Source of the DNA: Novosphingobium sp.
GTDB taxonomy: Bacteria; Pseudomonadota; Alphaproteobacteria; Sphingomonadales; Sphingomonadaceae
Assembly: GCA_004211435.1 (NCBI GenBank)
Contig: SECS01000019.1
Location: forward strand, 1 to 36,032
Length of the DNA: 36,032 nt
Reading direction: 5' to 3'
Within the stretch, counting starts at the first letter, position 1; each line of letters opens with the position of its first letter. The position numbers were made by a program, and so were the translations under genes. The notes beneath the pieces were generated by a model. The model was not told the origin of the DNA. It did no database searches and saw only the letters and a program-made list of their open reading frames with translations. This document shows, piece after piece, positions 1 to 7,507 of the stretch.

Positions 1-333
1 CTGTTCCTTCTTGCGCTCGTCGCGCAGGCGTTCGTGGACCTCGAGCATGAAGGCGTGGAAGTGGACGCGGCGCTTCTCGTCGATCTTCAGGCTGTCGTGG
101 AACAGGTCCATCAGCATCGACTTGCCGCGGCCGACGCCGCCCCACATGTAGACCCCGCGGTGTCGGCTCTCGCGCTTCTTGCCGAACAGCTTGCCGATCA
201 GGCCGCCCGTGGGGGCGCGCTCGAGCTCGCGCTGGAGCTTTTCGAGCCGTTCGGCCGCGGCCTCCTGTTCGGCATCGGGGCGCAGTTCGCCCGAGGCGAT
301 GAGCGCTTCGTAACGGGCGAGCAGGCCGGTCAT
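1..333 (-). CDS. zapE: ZapE/AFG1-family ATPase (N-terminal part; 3' end outside window)
   Basis: The 111 visible codons are the N-terminus of a cell-division/AFG1-like AAA ATPase. A Walker A motif GGVGRGKS lies at residues 65-72, preceded by YMW and followed by a conserved HFHAFMLEVH stretch (91-100), which is diagnostic of the ZapE/AFG1 family. Family members are about 370 residues, so roughly two thirds of the gene lies beyond base 1. The ATG overlaps the TGA of the upstream thioesterase (ATGA at 330-333), so the two are translationally coupled. ZapE is known to associate with FtsZ at the septum, and its mitochondrial homologue supports respiratory-complex turnover. Linkage to sdhB is consistent with either role. 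Confidence 0.93.
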   Translation of the reverse strand, partial: MTGLLARYEALIASGELRPDAEQEAAAERLEKLQRELERAPTGGLIGKLFGKKRESRHRGVYMWGGVGRGKSMLMDLFHDSLKIDEKRRVHFHAFMLEVHERLRDERKKEQ

Positions 334-803
334 CGCGGCGCGCTGGGCTTGCGGACGGTGCCGGTGAACGAGGCGACGAGGGTCTCGTCCGGACCCTCGC
401 CCTGCACGACCAATCCGCGCAGGAAGCCGAGCCGCCGCGTTTCGCGCAGGACCTGGACGACCGCGTCTAGCGGCTTGTCGGGGTTGCCGGGGCCGATGAA
501 CTGGCACGACACGTCGACCGTGGCTGCGCCCATCGCATTGATGCCGCGGACCATGAAGGCCCCGGCGAAAAGCGCGACGTCGATCATGCCGAGCACGGCG
601 CCGCCGTGGACGTTGCCCCCGTTGTTGGTCAGGTGACGCACGGGTAGAATCCGACAGCGCGCGGAATCGTCACCTTCGCGCCGCACCAGCATCGGGCCGA
701 GTACCGCTTCGTTGTAGCGGGTTTCGTCGAGCAGGCGCCAGCGATGCCAGCCGGCATGATCCGGATCGGGCTCGCAGGAGAAGGCCGGGCCTTCCACGCT
801 CAC
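330..803 (-). CDS. PaaI-family hotdog-fold thioesterase
   Basis: This is a single-domain hotdog protein of about 157 residues. The hallmark helix motif is VHGGAVLGMIDVA (residues 65-77), with HGG at 66-68 and the probable catalytic acid D75. It probably hydrolyses acyl- or aryl-CoA thioesters in the cytoplasm; the substrate cannot be read from sequence. It begins 4 bp after the sdhB stop and overlaps zapE by 4 bp, so it sits in one transcript with them. The GTG at 801-803 is the longest start. A GAGGA sequence overlapping the sdhB stop is better spaced for the in-frame GTG two codons later (795-797), so the true start may be there. Confidence 0.85.
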   Translation of the reverse strand: MSVEGPAFSCEPDPDHAGWHRWRLLDETRYNEAVLGPMLVRREGDDSARCRILPVRHLTNNGGNVHGGAVLGMIDVALFAGAFMVRGINAMGAATVDVSCQFIGPGNPDKPLDAVVQVLRETRRLGFLRGLVVQGEGPDETLVASFTGTVRKPSAPR

Positions 804-807
804 GTCC

Positions 808-1590
808 TCAGACGTGCCGTTCGGCCTGCATCTTCTTGATCTCGGCGATTGCGCGCGCCGGCGACAGGCCCTTGGGGCAGACGTTGGCGCAGTTCATGAT
901 CGTGTGGCAGCGATAGAGGCGGAACGGATCCTCGAGCTCGTCGAGGCGTTCGCCGGTCATCTCGTCGCGGCTGTCGGCCAGCCAGCGATAGGCCTGGAGC
1001 AGGATCGCCGGGCCGAGGAACTTGTCGGAGTTCCACCAGTAGCTCGGGCACGAGGTCGAGCAGCAGGCGCAGAGGATGCACTCGTAGAGACCGTCGAGCT
1101 TCTCGCGCTGTTCGGGGCTCTGCAGGCGCTCCTTGCCCGAAGGCGTGGTCGAGACGGTCTGCAGCCAGGGACGGATCGAAGCGTACTGCGCGTAGAAGTG
1201 CGTGAAATCGGGGACCAGGTCCTTGATCACGTCCATGTGCGGCAGCGGCGTGATGCGGATTTCGCCCTTGAGATCCTCGATCGCGGTGGTGCAGGCCAGG
1301 CCGTTGCGGCCGTTCATGTTCATCGAGCACGAGCCGCAGATGCCTTCGCGGCACGAACGGCGGAAGGTCAGCGACGGGTCCTGCTCGCTCTTCATCTTGA
1401 TGAGCGCGTCGAGGACCATCGGGCCGCAGTTGTCGAGATCGATCTCGAAGGTGTCGTAACGGGGATTCTCGCCGCTGTCGGGATCGTAGCGGTAGACGGT
1501 GAACTTCTTGACCTTCGTCGCGCCCTCGGCGCGGTGGTGATTGCCCTTCTTGCTGATCACGCTGTTCTTCGGAAGGGTGAAGGTCGCCAT
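808..1590 (-). CDS. sdhB: Succinate dehydrogenase iron-sulfur subunit
   Basis: This is SdhB, the electron-transfer subunit of respiratory complex II, passing electrons from the SdhA flavin to ubiquinone on the inner face of the membrane. It has 260 residues, the usual alphaproteobacterial length. Visible cluster ligands are C80/C85/C88/C100 for [2Fe-2S], C171/C174/C177 with C238 for [4Fe-4S], and C181/C228/C234 for [3Fe-4S]; assignment follows the well-studied enterobacterial protein. The ATG start is preceded by only a weak ribosome-binding site. The expected sdhC, sdhD and sdhA genes are not upstream; a ParA-type ATPase gene ends 95 bp before it instead. Confidence 0.98.
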   Translation of the reverse strand: MATFTLPKNSVISKKGNHHRAEGATKVKKFTVYRYDPDSGENPRYDTFEIDLDNCGPMVLDALIKMKSEQDPSLTFRRSCREGICGSCSMNMNGRNGLACTTAIEDLKGEIRITPLPHMDVIKDLVPDFTHFYAQYASIRPWLQTVSTTPSGKERLQSPEQREKLDGLYECILCACCSTSCPSYWWNSDKFLGPAILLQAYRWLADSRDEMTGERLDELEDPFRLYRCHTIMNCANVCPKGLSPARAIAEIKKMQAERHV

Positions 1591-1685
1591 CGAGAATGCC
1601 CCATGTTGCGGCTGCGAGAAGCCGGCTGTTTGCGCCTCTCTAGCGATTCACGGCGTCAGGGCAAGGGCGCTCGTGCGCGAAGGCT

Positions 1686-2450
1686 TTATCGTTTGGTCTT
1701 CGCCGGGATCTTCGCCAGCGGCGCTGCGGGCTTCTCGCCTTCGACCGCGCGCCAGACTTCGACGATGGCGCGCGCACCCGGAGAACTGCGGGCGAAATCG
1801 ACGACGGGCGCCTGTTCCACTGCCATGCGCTCTACCGCGCTCGCCTGCGGGATGGCCGGCCAGTCGGGATGCGCCTCGCGCACTTGGCGGTGCAGTGACT
1901 TGCGGCGATCGACCATCGAGAGGACCGGCATGATCCGCGGCTTGCGTCCGTCCTCCTCGGCGAGGCGGGCTCCGACGAGATCGAGCGTGCGCAGTGCCAG
2001 GGGATTGGGTTCGACCGGCGCGACGATCAGTTCCACCGCGCGGAAGATGTGCTCGCTGATCTCGCCGAGGCCCGGAGGGCAGTCGAGGATGATGCGGTCG
2101 TAACGGTCCTCGAGCGTGCGCAGCAGCTTGCGCAGGCGCTTGGGCTTGTCGGCTTCGGCCAGGTCGCTTTCGAGGTGGCGCAGCGAGAGATCGGCGGCGA
2201 TCAGGTCCAGCCCGGGCCAGCGCGTCGGTTCGGCCAGGTCCGCGGGATCGGCCTTGCCGGAAAACAGCTTCTTGGCGGTGTGGGAGGCTTCTGCCTGTCC
2301 CAGCAGGAACGCCGAGCCGCCCTGCGCATCGAGATCCCAGAGCAAGGTGCGGTGCCCGCCGAGCACCGCCGAGCAATAGGCCAGGTTGACCGCCAGCGTC
2401 GTCTTACCGACGCCGCCCTTCATGCTGTAGACTGCGATGAATTTCGCCAT
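1686..2450 (-). CDS. ParA-family ATPase
   Basis: This is a deviant-Walker P-loop ATPase of the ParA/MinD/Soj superfamily, 254 residues. It has the signature KGGVGKTT at 11-18 (with the extra lysine K11), the A' motif DLDAQGG at 39-45 and the Walker B ILDCPP at 121-126. Such proteins dimerise on ATP and position DNA, proteins or organelles. No parB, centromere-like repeat or other partner gene is visible, so this is an orphan ParA and need not be the chromosome-partitioning copy. It lies upstream of sdhB on the same strand with a 95-bp gap. A GGAG about five bases before the ATG supports the start. Confidence 0.88.
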   Translation of the reverse strand: MAKFIAVYSMKGGVGKTTLAVNLAYCSAVLGGHRTLLWDLDAQGGSAFLLGQAEASHTAKKLFSGKADPADLAEPTRWPGLDLIAADLSLRHLESDLAEADKPKRLRKLLRTLEDRYDRIILDCPPGLGEISEHIFRAVELIVAPVEPNPLALRTLDLVGARLAEEDGRKPRIMPVLSMVDRRKSLHRQVREAHPDWPAIPQASAVERMAVEQAPVVDFARSSPGARAIVEVWRAVEGEKPAAPLAKIPAKTKR

Positions 2451-2516
2451 GCCGCTCCGCTCTTCGAACCCACGAGCTTCGCTGTCTGACTCGCGCTTCG
2501 CTTGCGTGCAACCCCC

Positions 2517-2550
2517 GGCCGGCCCGTGTCACAAAAGGACGGTGCCGGCC
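2517..2550. other. GC-rich inverted repeat between acyl-CoA reductase and ParA genes
   Basis: GGCCGGC (2517-2523) pairs with GCCGGCC (2544-2550). An inner ACGG/CCGT pairing on the minus strand makes an 11-bp bulged hairpin. It lies just after the stop of the leftward acyl-CoA reductase gene and before the ParA gene. It lacks a T-tract, so it is at most a processing or Rho-associated structure. Confidence 0.4.
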
Positions 2551-2575
2551 AAGGCGTGTCGCGCGGAGAAGGCGA

Positions 2576-4012
2576 TCAACTGCCCTCGACGCCGTCCTCG
2601 TTGGCCATCCAGTGGACGAAGCGGTGCAGCGGGTACATCGCATCGTGCGGGTTGCCGATCGCCGCGGGTCCGGCCTCGCCGAGCCGCACGACGCGCTGGG
2701 CGCCGCCGCTGGCGAGATGATCGCGCAGTGCGGGCATGCGGCCGAACGGGTAGACGCCGACGGTCTGGGTCGCGACGTTGACGTATTTCATCGCTTCCAT
2801 CAGGTCGGGCACGCAGACGACGTTCGAGGTCTTGCGCAGCGGATGAAAGTCGACGGGTTCTTCCGATCGGATCGCGACGCCGCGGCCGTCGGTCTTGCCG
2901 AAGACGGCATAGTCGTCGTCCATCATCCGCAGGACGTCGATCTGTTCCTTGAGTTCGCGATCGAGCGGACGCGGCGTGCCTTCACCGGTGCGGTCGATGC
3001 GCAGGCGCTCGGCCAGGACCTCGGCATAGCGGTCACCCTCTTCAGGCGTCGCTTCGAGGAAGGTGAAGCGACTGCAGACGCAGGCCTCCTGGTTGAGGAT
3101 CGAGACGTCGCGGGCGTTGAACTCGGCGGCCTCTGCCAAGGTCTCGGCCGAGGCGAAGGCCTCGCGCCCGACCATCGAGATCGAGGTCTTGGGATCGAAC
3201 GAGACCAGTTGGAAGCCCGGGCCGATGTACTTCATCACGTTGTTGATCGCGTCGCCGCCGCCCCAGGCGACCAGCTTGTCGAAATACTGCGGGCGATAGA
3301 GCACGCGCTCGACGGCATCGTCGCCGCCGCGCCAGTAGATCGCCGACATCGACTGGACGACGGGGTGGTTGGGGTCGATCTCGGCCATGGTGCGCAGGAA
3401 GGCCGTGGTCGAAAACGGGTCGGCCGAGGCCATTTTGAACAGACTCACCGACTTGACCAGTGCCGACTGGGCGATCGAGCGGATGCCCATGCCCGGCGAA
3501 TTGCCGGGCAGCACGTGGATCAGGCGCGGCGCATAGGCGCGGATGAAGCTGCGACGCCCTTGGTGGTCGGTGTGTGGTACCCACTCGTCGAGCGCTTTGG
3601 GGTTGGGGAAGTTCTGCTCGACGACTTCCATCAATACCTTCTTGTCGAGGTACTCGGTGGCGTGGAGCATCTGATGCTCGATCACCGCGCGCGGCGCGAG
3701 GCTGACCTTGGCCATGCGGTCGATGCAAGCCTGGACGTGCTCGTTATTGGGATCGCAGAGCCGCTGGCCCGATTCCACCAGGAAGTCGATGATCTCCGAC
3801 AGTGGCGTGTTGAGCAGCGGCGGCAACTCCGTGCGCGGATGGACGAGGCTGTTGAGATCGAGCTTGGGCGTCGCGAAGGACACGCCGAGGTCGCGCGAGC
3901 GGTGAATCTGATCGGCACCGTCGATCACCTGTCCGCGAATGAAGAAAGGCGCGGAATCGGCCTCTGCCTGATCGGTCGACGGCGGGCTGCTCAGTTCGGT
4001 CAGCGTGTTCAT
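2576..4012 (-). CDS. LuxC-type acyl-CoA reductase
   Basis: This 478-residue protein matches the LuxC/acyl-CoA reductase family, whose members reduce activated fatty acids to aldehydes with NADPH. The family-like segment HVLPGNSPGMGIRSIAQSAL begins at residue 166. The cysteine region NQEACVCSR carries C311 and C313; by analogy with the acyl-cysteine intermediate of LuxC, C311 is the likely nucleophile. No luxD or luxE partner and no luciferase gene is present, so bioluminescence is not implied. An aldehyde-forming step in lipid or aromatic acid metabolism is more likely. AGAGGA just upstream of ATG 4010-4012 fixes the start. The secreted hydrolase gene ends 90 bp upstream on the same strand, suggesting one operon. 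Confidence 0.8.
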   Translation of the reverse strand: MNTLTELSSPPSTDQAEADSAPFFIRGQVIDGADQIHRSRDLGVSFATPKLDLNSLVHPRTELPPLLNTPLSEIIDFLVESGQRLCDPNNEHVQACIDRMAKVSLAPRAVIEHQMLHATEYLDKKVLMEVVEQNFPNPKALDEWVPHTDHQGRRSFIRAYAPRLIHVLPGNSPGMGIRSIAQSALVKSVSLFKMASADPFSTTAFLRTMAEIDPNHPVVQSMSAIYWRGGDDAVERVLYRPQYFDKLVAWGGGDAINNVMKYIGPGFQLVSFDPKTSISMVGREAFASAETLAEAAEFNARDVSILNQEACVCSRFTFLEATPEEGDRYAEVLAERLRIDRTGEGTPRPLDRELKEQIDVLRMMDDDYAVFGKTDGRGVAIRSEEPVDFHPLRKTSNVVCVPDLMEAMKYVNVATQTVGVYPFGRMPALRDHLASGGAQRVVRLGEAGPAAIGNPHDAMYPLHRFVHWMANEDGVEGS

Positions 4013-4102
4013 GGCGATCCTCTTCCCATACGTCGCGCCGCGACTCGGCTTAATGGCGACTGATGCGTTTCATTATGACTTTCTCCATGCGGAAGGCAAG
4101 CG

Positions 4103-6025
4103 TCATTTGCTTCCGACGAGGGTCGCGCGCAGGCGTGCGGCGTCTTCGGCCAGCAGCAGGCGTTCGGCAGCGAGTTCCCCGACGACCGCGGCCCTGCGCT
4201 CGGCGACGGTCGCAGGCGGCTCGAGTCTGTCAGCGGGAAAAGGCAGATAGGATCCGGCGATCAGGCAGAGGTCGCCTTCACCGAAACCCGGCTTGCGCAG
4301 GTTCCAGCCCAGGTAGGTGCCCTCGGCCACGGCGACCTCGGGCATGCGGATGCCGGGCTGGTCATTGCCCTGGGTGTCGATCGCCGGGACATATTGCGGC
4401 CAGGCACGCTTGCCTGCCGGGGGAATGGGCTGATTGAACACCTTGGGCCAGACGATGCCCTCGGGTCCGCGCAGCGCGTCCACGGGTCGCAACTCGCCTT
4501 TCCCGAGGCTGGGCCAACGGCTCGCGGGCGGTTCTGCCCGGCCGAGTGTCCAGTCGACCATGCCGATGAGCAGCGCGCGAACGATCGGCGTATAGTTGAG
4601 CGGATTGGCCGGATAACGGCAGGCGGGCAGGGCCATGCCCGGGGCATGGGCGCCGCCGGCGATCATGTAGGCGCGCACGTTCGCGGGCAGGGCGACGTCG
4701 CGGTTGGTGCCGCCGGTGCCGACCAGCGAGGCACCGGCCTGCCAGAATTCGCCGCTGGTATCGATGTGGAACACGCGCGGGCAAGTGCCGTCGGTGCTGC
4801 AGGCGGCGAGAATGCCGTCGCGCCTGCCGGTGACAGGATCGGTCAGGGTGGCATAGGTGAAGGGAAACCCGAAGCCGGGGACGTCGTGATCCTCATGCTG
4901 GCGCGAGAAGCGGCCCGGCTCGGCGAAGCGGTAGTTCGTGTAGGTCTGCCGTGCGCCGGGGATGAACGGGATCACCCCGTCGAACACGCGCCGCCCGGCG
5001 AGATCGCTGTTGAAACCCTGCCAGAGAAAGTCGCGCAGGTAGCGCCCCGACTGCGAGCCGCCGAAGGCGATTGCCGCCGAAAAGGCGCCCCCGCGCGGAT
5101 TGACGCAGGCCTGCTTCGCGTCCTTCTCGCAATGTGCTGAGGACAGGTCGGCGAGCGGATTGCCCTGTGCGGCGCTGCCGTGGCGCAAGAAGGCGATCAG
5201 GTCGCGCGTCGCGGTGAAGCCGAGGCCCATGACCACGGGATCGCGCGCGACGTAGTCGAACCGATAGATTGCGCCGGCATCCATCGCTGCGGGGCGCGTG
5301 AGCGTGACATGGCGATCGTCCTCGAAGCGCCAGTCGCTGGCGGCAATTTCCCTTGCGGGCGCGCCCGTAACGGCGCGGACGGTGAGCTTGGCCGAGGCCT
5401 GATCGAGCGTCGCGGCGCGATAGGGCAAGGACAGGCGATTGGAACTGGTGTTGTCGAAGATCGTCTCGGTCGAGACGGGACCGGTCAGCGGCTTGTCGCC
5501 GTCACTCGCCACGGGGAAGCGCGCGCCGATCAGGCCTTTGCCGTTGCCCGACAGCGTAATGTCGCCCTGCCACCCGCTCCAGACCAGGGTATAGCCCTGG
5601 CGCAGCAGCAGGCCGTCGCCGGGCGCGATCGGGTCGCCGCCGCCCATCGCCGAGCCGCCGGTGAACATCGCCATCAGCTTCATGCCGCGGTTGACGACAT
5701 CGTAGAGCATCACGCGCCGGGCCCTGGTGCCGTCTTTGGGACGCAGGATCACCACATCGACGTCGTAGGCGACCAGCCCGTCGGAATCGCGCGGTGCCTT
5801 GGCGAGATCGACGATGCCGCGGTTCGCTGCCGCCCTGGGATCGATCCGCAAGTGTGCAATGCCGGCGATACGTTCGTAAGGGCCGGCGTTGCCGAAGGTC
5901 CTGCCATCGTAGGCGTCGATCCGCGAGGTCACCTCGATGCGAACGTCGGGTATGGTTTCGGCCGCCATGACCGGTGACGCGGCAACGGTCGCCGTCGCGA
6001 ACAGGACGTGCGAGGCCAAGCGCAT
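4103..6025 (-). CDS. Secreted alpha/beta-hydrolase domain protein
   Basis: A 640-residue protein. The first 22 residues form a signal peptide ending SPVMAAE, so export to the periplasm is expected. The mature part resembles the large 'alpha/beta hydrolase domain' family common in sphingomonads, with repeated beta-rich segments and a nucleophile-elbow-like GGSQSGR at 322-328 (candidate Ser324 or Ser326). Substrates of this family are mostly unknown; esters or lactones are plausible. The ATG at 6023-6025 was chosen because it begins the signal peptide and follows a strong GGGAGAGAG ribosome-binding site. A longer upstream reading frame would overlap the divergent cupin gene. It probably shares a transcript with the acyl-CoA reductase gene. 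Confidence 0.8.
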   Translation of the reverse strand: MRLASHVLFATATVAASPVMAAETIPDVRIEVTSRIDAYDGRTFGNAGPYERIAGIAHLRIDPRAAANRGIVDLAKAPRDSDGLVAYDVDVVILRPKDGTRARRVMLYDVVNRGMKLMAMFTGGSAMGGGDPIAPGDGLLLRQGYTLVWSGWQGDITLSGNGKGLIGARFPVASDGDKPLTGPVSTETIFDNTSSNRLSLPYRAATLDQASAKLTVRAVTGAPAREIAASDWRFEDDRHVTLTRPAAMDAGAIYRFDYVARDPVVMGLGFTATRDLIAFLRHGSAAQGNPLADLSSAHCEKDAKQACVNPRGGAFSAAIAFGGSQSGRYLRDFLWQGFNSDLAGRRVFDGVIPFIPGARQTYTNYRFAEPGRFSRQHEDHDVPGFGFPFTYATLTDPVTGRRDGILAACSTDGTCPRVFHIDTSGEFWQAGASLVGTGGTNRDVALPANVRAYMIAGGAHAPGMALPACRYPANPLNYTPIVRALLIGMVDWTLGRAEPPASRWPSLGKGELRPVDALRGPEGIVWPKVFNQPIPPAGKRAWPQYVPAIDTQGNDQPGIRMPEVAVAEGTYLGWNLRKPGFGEGDLCLIAGSYLPFPADRLEPPATVAERRAAVVGELAAERLLLAEDAARLRATLVGSK

Positions 6026-6148
6026 GATCTCTCTCTCCCAGATCGTTTTGCCCATGCTCGCAGACGGGCGGTGAATTGCAATCGAGGCTTGCCGCGCGTC
6101 GGGACGGGTGGGACATTCGCTCGAGAACAGAACCGAGGAGAGAGCGTC
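6026..6148. promoter_or_regulatory. Divergent intergenic region, hydrolase/cupin
   Basis: This 123-bp non-coding gap lies between two divergently read genes, each with a strong purine-rich ribosome-binding site at its edge (GGGAGAGAG for the leftward gene, GAGGAGAG for the rightward gene). Promoters for both transcripts should lie here. I do not see a convincing -35/-10 pair. Confidence 0.5.
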
Positions 6149-6535
6149 ATGGCCGGTAGAGGGCACAAGGACATTTTCGCCGACGACATCGCCTGGGGGC
6201 AGGGCGCCTCGCCAGGCATCCAGTACGCGCGCTTCCTGCTCGACGAGGACAATGCCGCGACTTCGCCGATGGTCATCCTCTCGAAGTTCGCGCCGGACGA
6301 AGTGGTCGAGCCGCACACCCACGATTGCAACTATCTCGAATACATCATCGAAGGCTCGCAGATGGTCGGGAAGGCCAGTTTCACAAAGGGCGACCTACGC
6401 TGGGCCAAGGCAGGAACCGGTTATGGCCCGATCGTCGTCGGGCCCGAGGGGTGCACGGTGCTGATCGTCTTCCAGGAGGCGGCGAAGTCGAACACAATCC
6501 CTTTGGGCAAGGCTCGCACCCCCGAGAGCGCCTGA
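6149..6535 (+). CDS. Small cupin-domain protein
   Basis: This 128-residue single-cupin protein has the metal-binding pattern H-T-H-x5-E at H56, H58 and E64 (EPHTHDCNYLEYIIEG). The second cupin motif, around the glycine-rich stretch at 92-105, is weaker. It could be a small mononuclear-metal enzyme or a ligand-binding accessory protein; the sequence does not decide. GAGGAGAG before ATG 6149-6151 sets the start. An SDR and a molybdopterin oxidoreductase follow on the same strand with gaps of about 100 bp, suggesting a functional group. Confidence 0.8.
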   Translation: MAGRGHKDIFADDIAWGQGASPGIQYARFLLDEDNAATSPMVILSKFAPDEVVEPHTHDCNYLEYIIEGSQMVGKASFTKGDLRWAKAGTGYGPIVVGPEGCTVLIVFQEAAKSNTIPLGKARTPESA

Positions 6536-6634
6536 CACGGGCGTGCTCGTCGGCCGGTTTCGCAAATATCGCCATAGCGGTTGCCGGCGCGCACGATTGT
6601 GCCATCACGCGCAACAAATTCGGGAGATGAACTG

Positions 6635-7411
6635 ATGTCCGAGGGCAATTTCTACAGCAATCGCGTGGCCGTGGTCACCGGCGGCGGGCGTGGGTTCGGC
6701 AAGGCTTTCGGAATGGCGCTGGCCGCGCGCGGTGCCCATGCCGTGCTGGTCGACATCGACGGTACGGTGGCCGAGGAAGCCGCGGCCGACATCCGCGCGA
6801 GCGGTGGCCAGGCGACGGGCTTCGGCGGCGACGTCACCGATGAGGCTCGGATGGCCGAAATCATGAAGCAGGCGGCCGCGCTTGGCGCCAAGAATGGCAA
6901 TCCCGGCATCGACATCCTGATCAACAATGCCGGGCTGCACAGCGACGAGTACGGTCAGCCGATCTTCAAGATGGGCCTCGCCAAAGTGAAGCGCCTGTTC
7001 GACGTCAACGTCATCGGCGTTGTCACTTGCACGATCGCCGCGGCCGAATACATGCGCGGCCGCGCGGGTGCTTCGATGGTCAACATCGCCTCGTCGGCCG
7101 GGCACATGGGCGGATCGGCCTATGGCGACACCAAGCTCGCGGTCTCGGGCCTGACGATCACTTTCGCGCGCGAACTCGGTCCCGACGGCGTGCGCGTCAA
7201 CGCGATCTCGCCGGGACTCATGCTGACAGAGACGATCGCCGCCGAACTGCCGCCTGAGACCAAGGCGCGGGTCAAGGCGATGCAGATGATCGGCGACGAC
7301 GGCAAGGAGGAGCACATCGTCGACGCCATGCTGTTCCTGACCTCGCCGCAGGCGAGCTTCGTCACGGGGGAGGTGCTGCGCGTCACCGGCGGCATGGCGG
7401 CAGGCGTCTAG
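6635..7411 (+). CDS. Short-chain dehydrogenase/reductase (SDR)
   Basis: A classical SDR of 258 residues. It has the Rossmann dinucleotide motif TGGGRGFG near residues 15-22, followed by an acidic VDIDG segment that favours NAD(H). It also has the NNAG motif, an IASSAG serine and the catalytic YGDTK pair. The hydrophobic FITVTG-like C-terminus is typical of the family. It probably oxidises a hydroxyacyl-CoA or a secondary alcohol. Its N-terminal pattern (NRVAVVTGGG) resembles the dehydrogenase unit of multifunctional beta-oxidation proteins. The ATG at 6635 was chosen for its position before the Rossmann motif and the GGGAGATGA upstream. It lies between the cupin and molybdoenzyme genes. Confidence 0.9.
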   Translation: MSEGNFYSNRVAVVTGGGRGFGKAFGMALAARGAHAVLVDIDGTVAEEAAADIRASGGQATGFGGDVTDEARMAEIMKQAAALGAKNGNPGIDILINNAGLHSDEYGQPIFKMGLAKVKRLFDVNVIGVVTCTIAAAEYMRGRAGASMVNIASSAGHMGGSAYGDTKLAVSGLTITFARELGPDGVRVNAISPGLMLTETIAAELPPETKARVKAMQMIGDDGKEEHIVDAMLFLTSPQASFVTGEVLRVTGGMAAGV

Positions 7412-7507
7412 TTGCGACACGCCTCTCGCGGTCAGCTTGATTGACTGCGGCGAGCGGCGTGTTCCTTTCGCGTTTTTCTCGTCGCTTGCCTGGTCTAGCT
7501 TGGCGCG

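Noticed and set aside
1636..1664. Possible sdhB promoter (TTGCCC, 17-bp spacer, AGAGAG on the minus strand)
   Set aside because: Spacing is right but the -10 element is a poor match, so it is not listed as a feature.
2576..4012. Bioluminescence locus suggested by the LuxC-type protein
   Set aside because: No luciferase (luxAB), luxD or luxE genes are present in the window.
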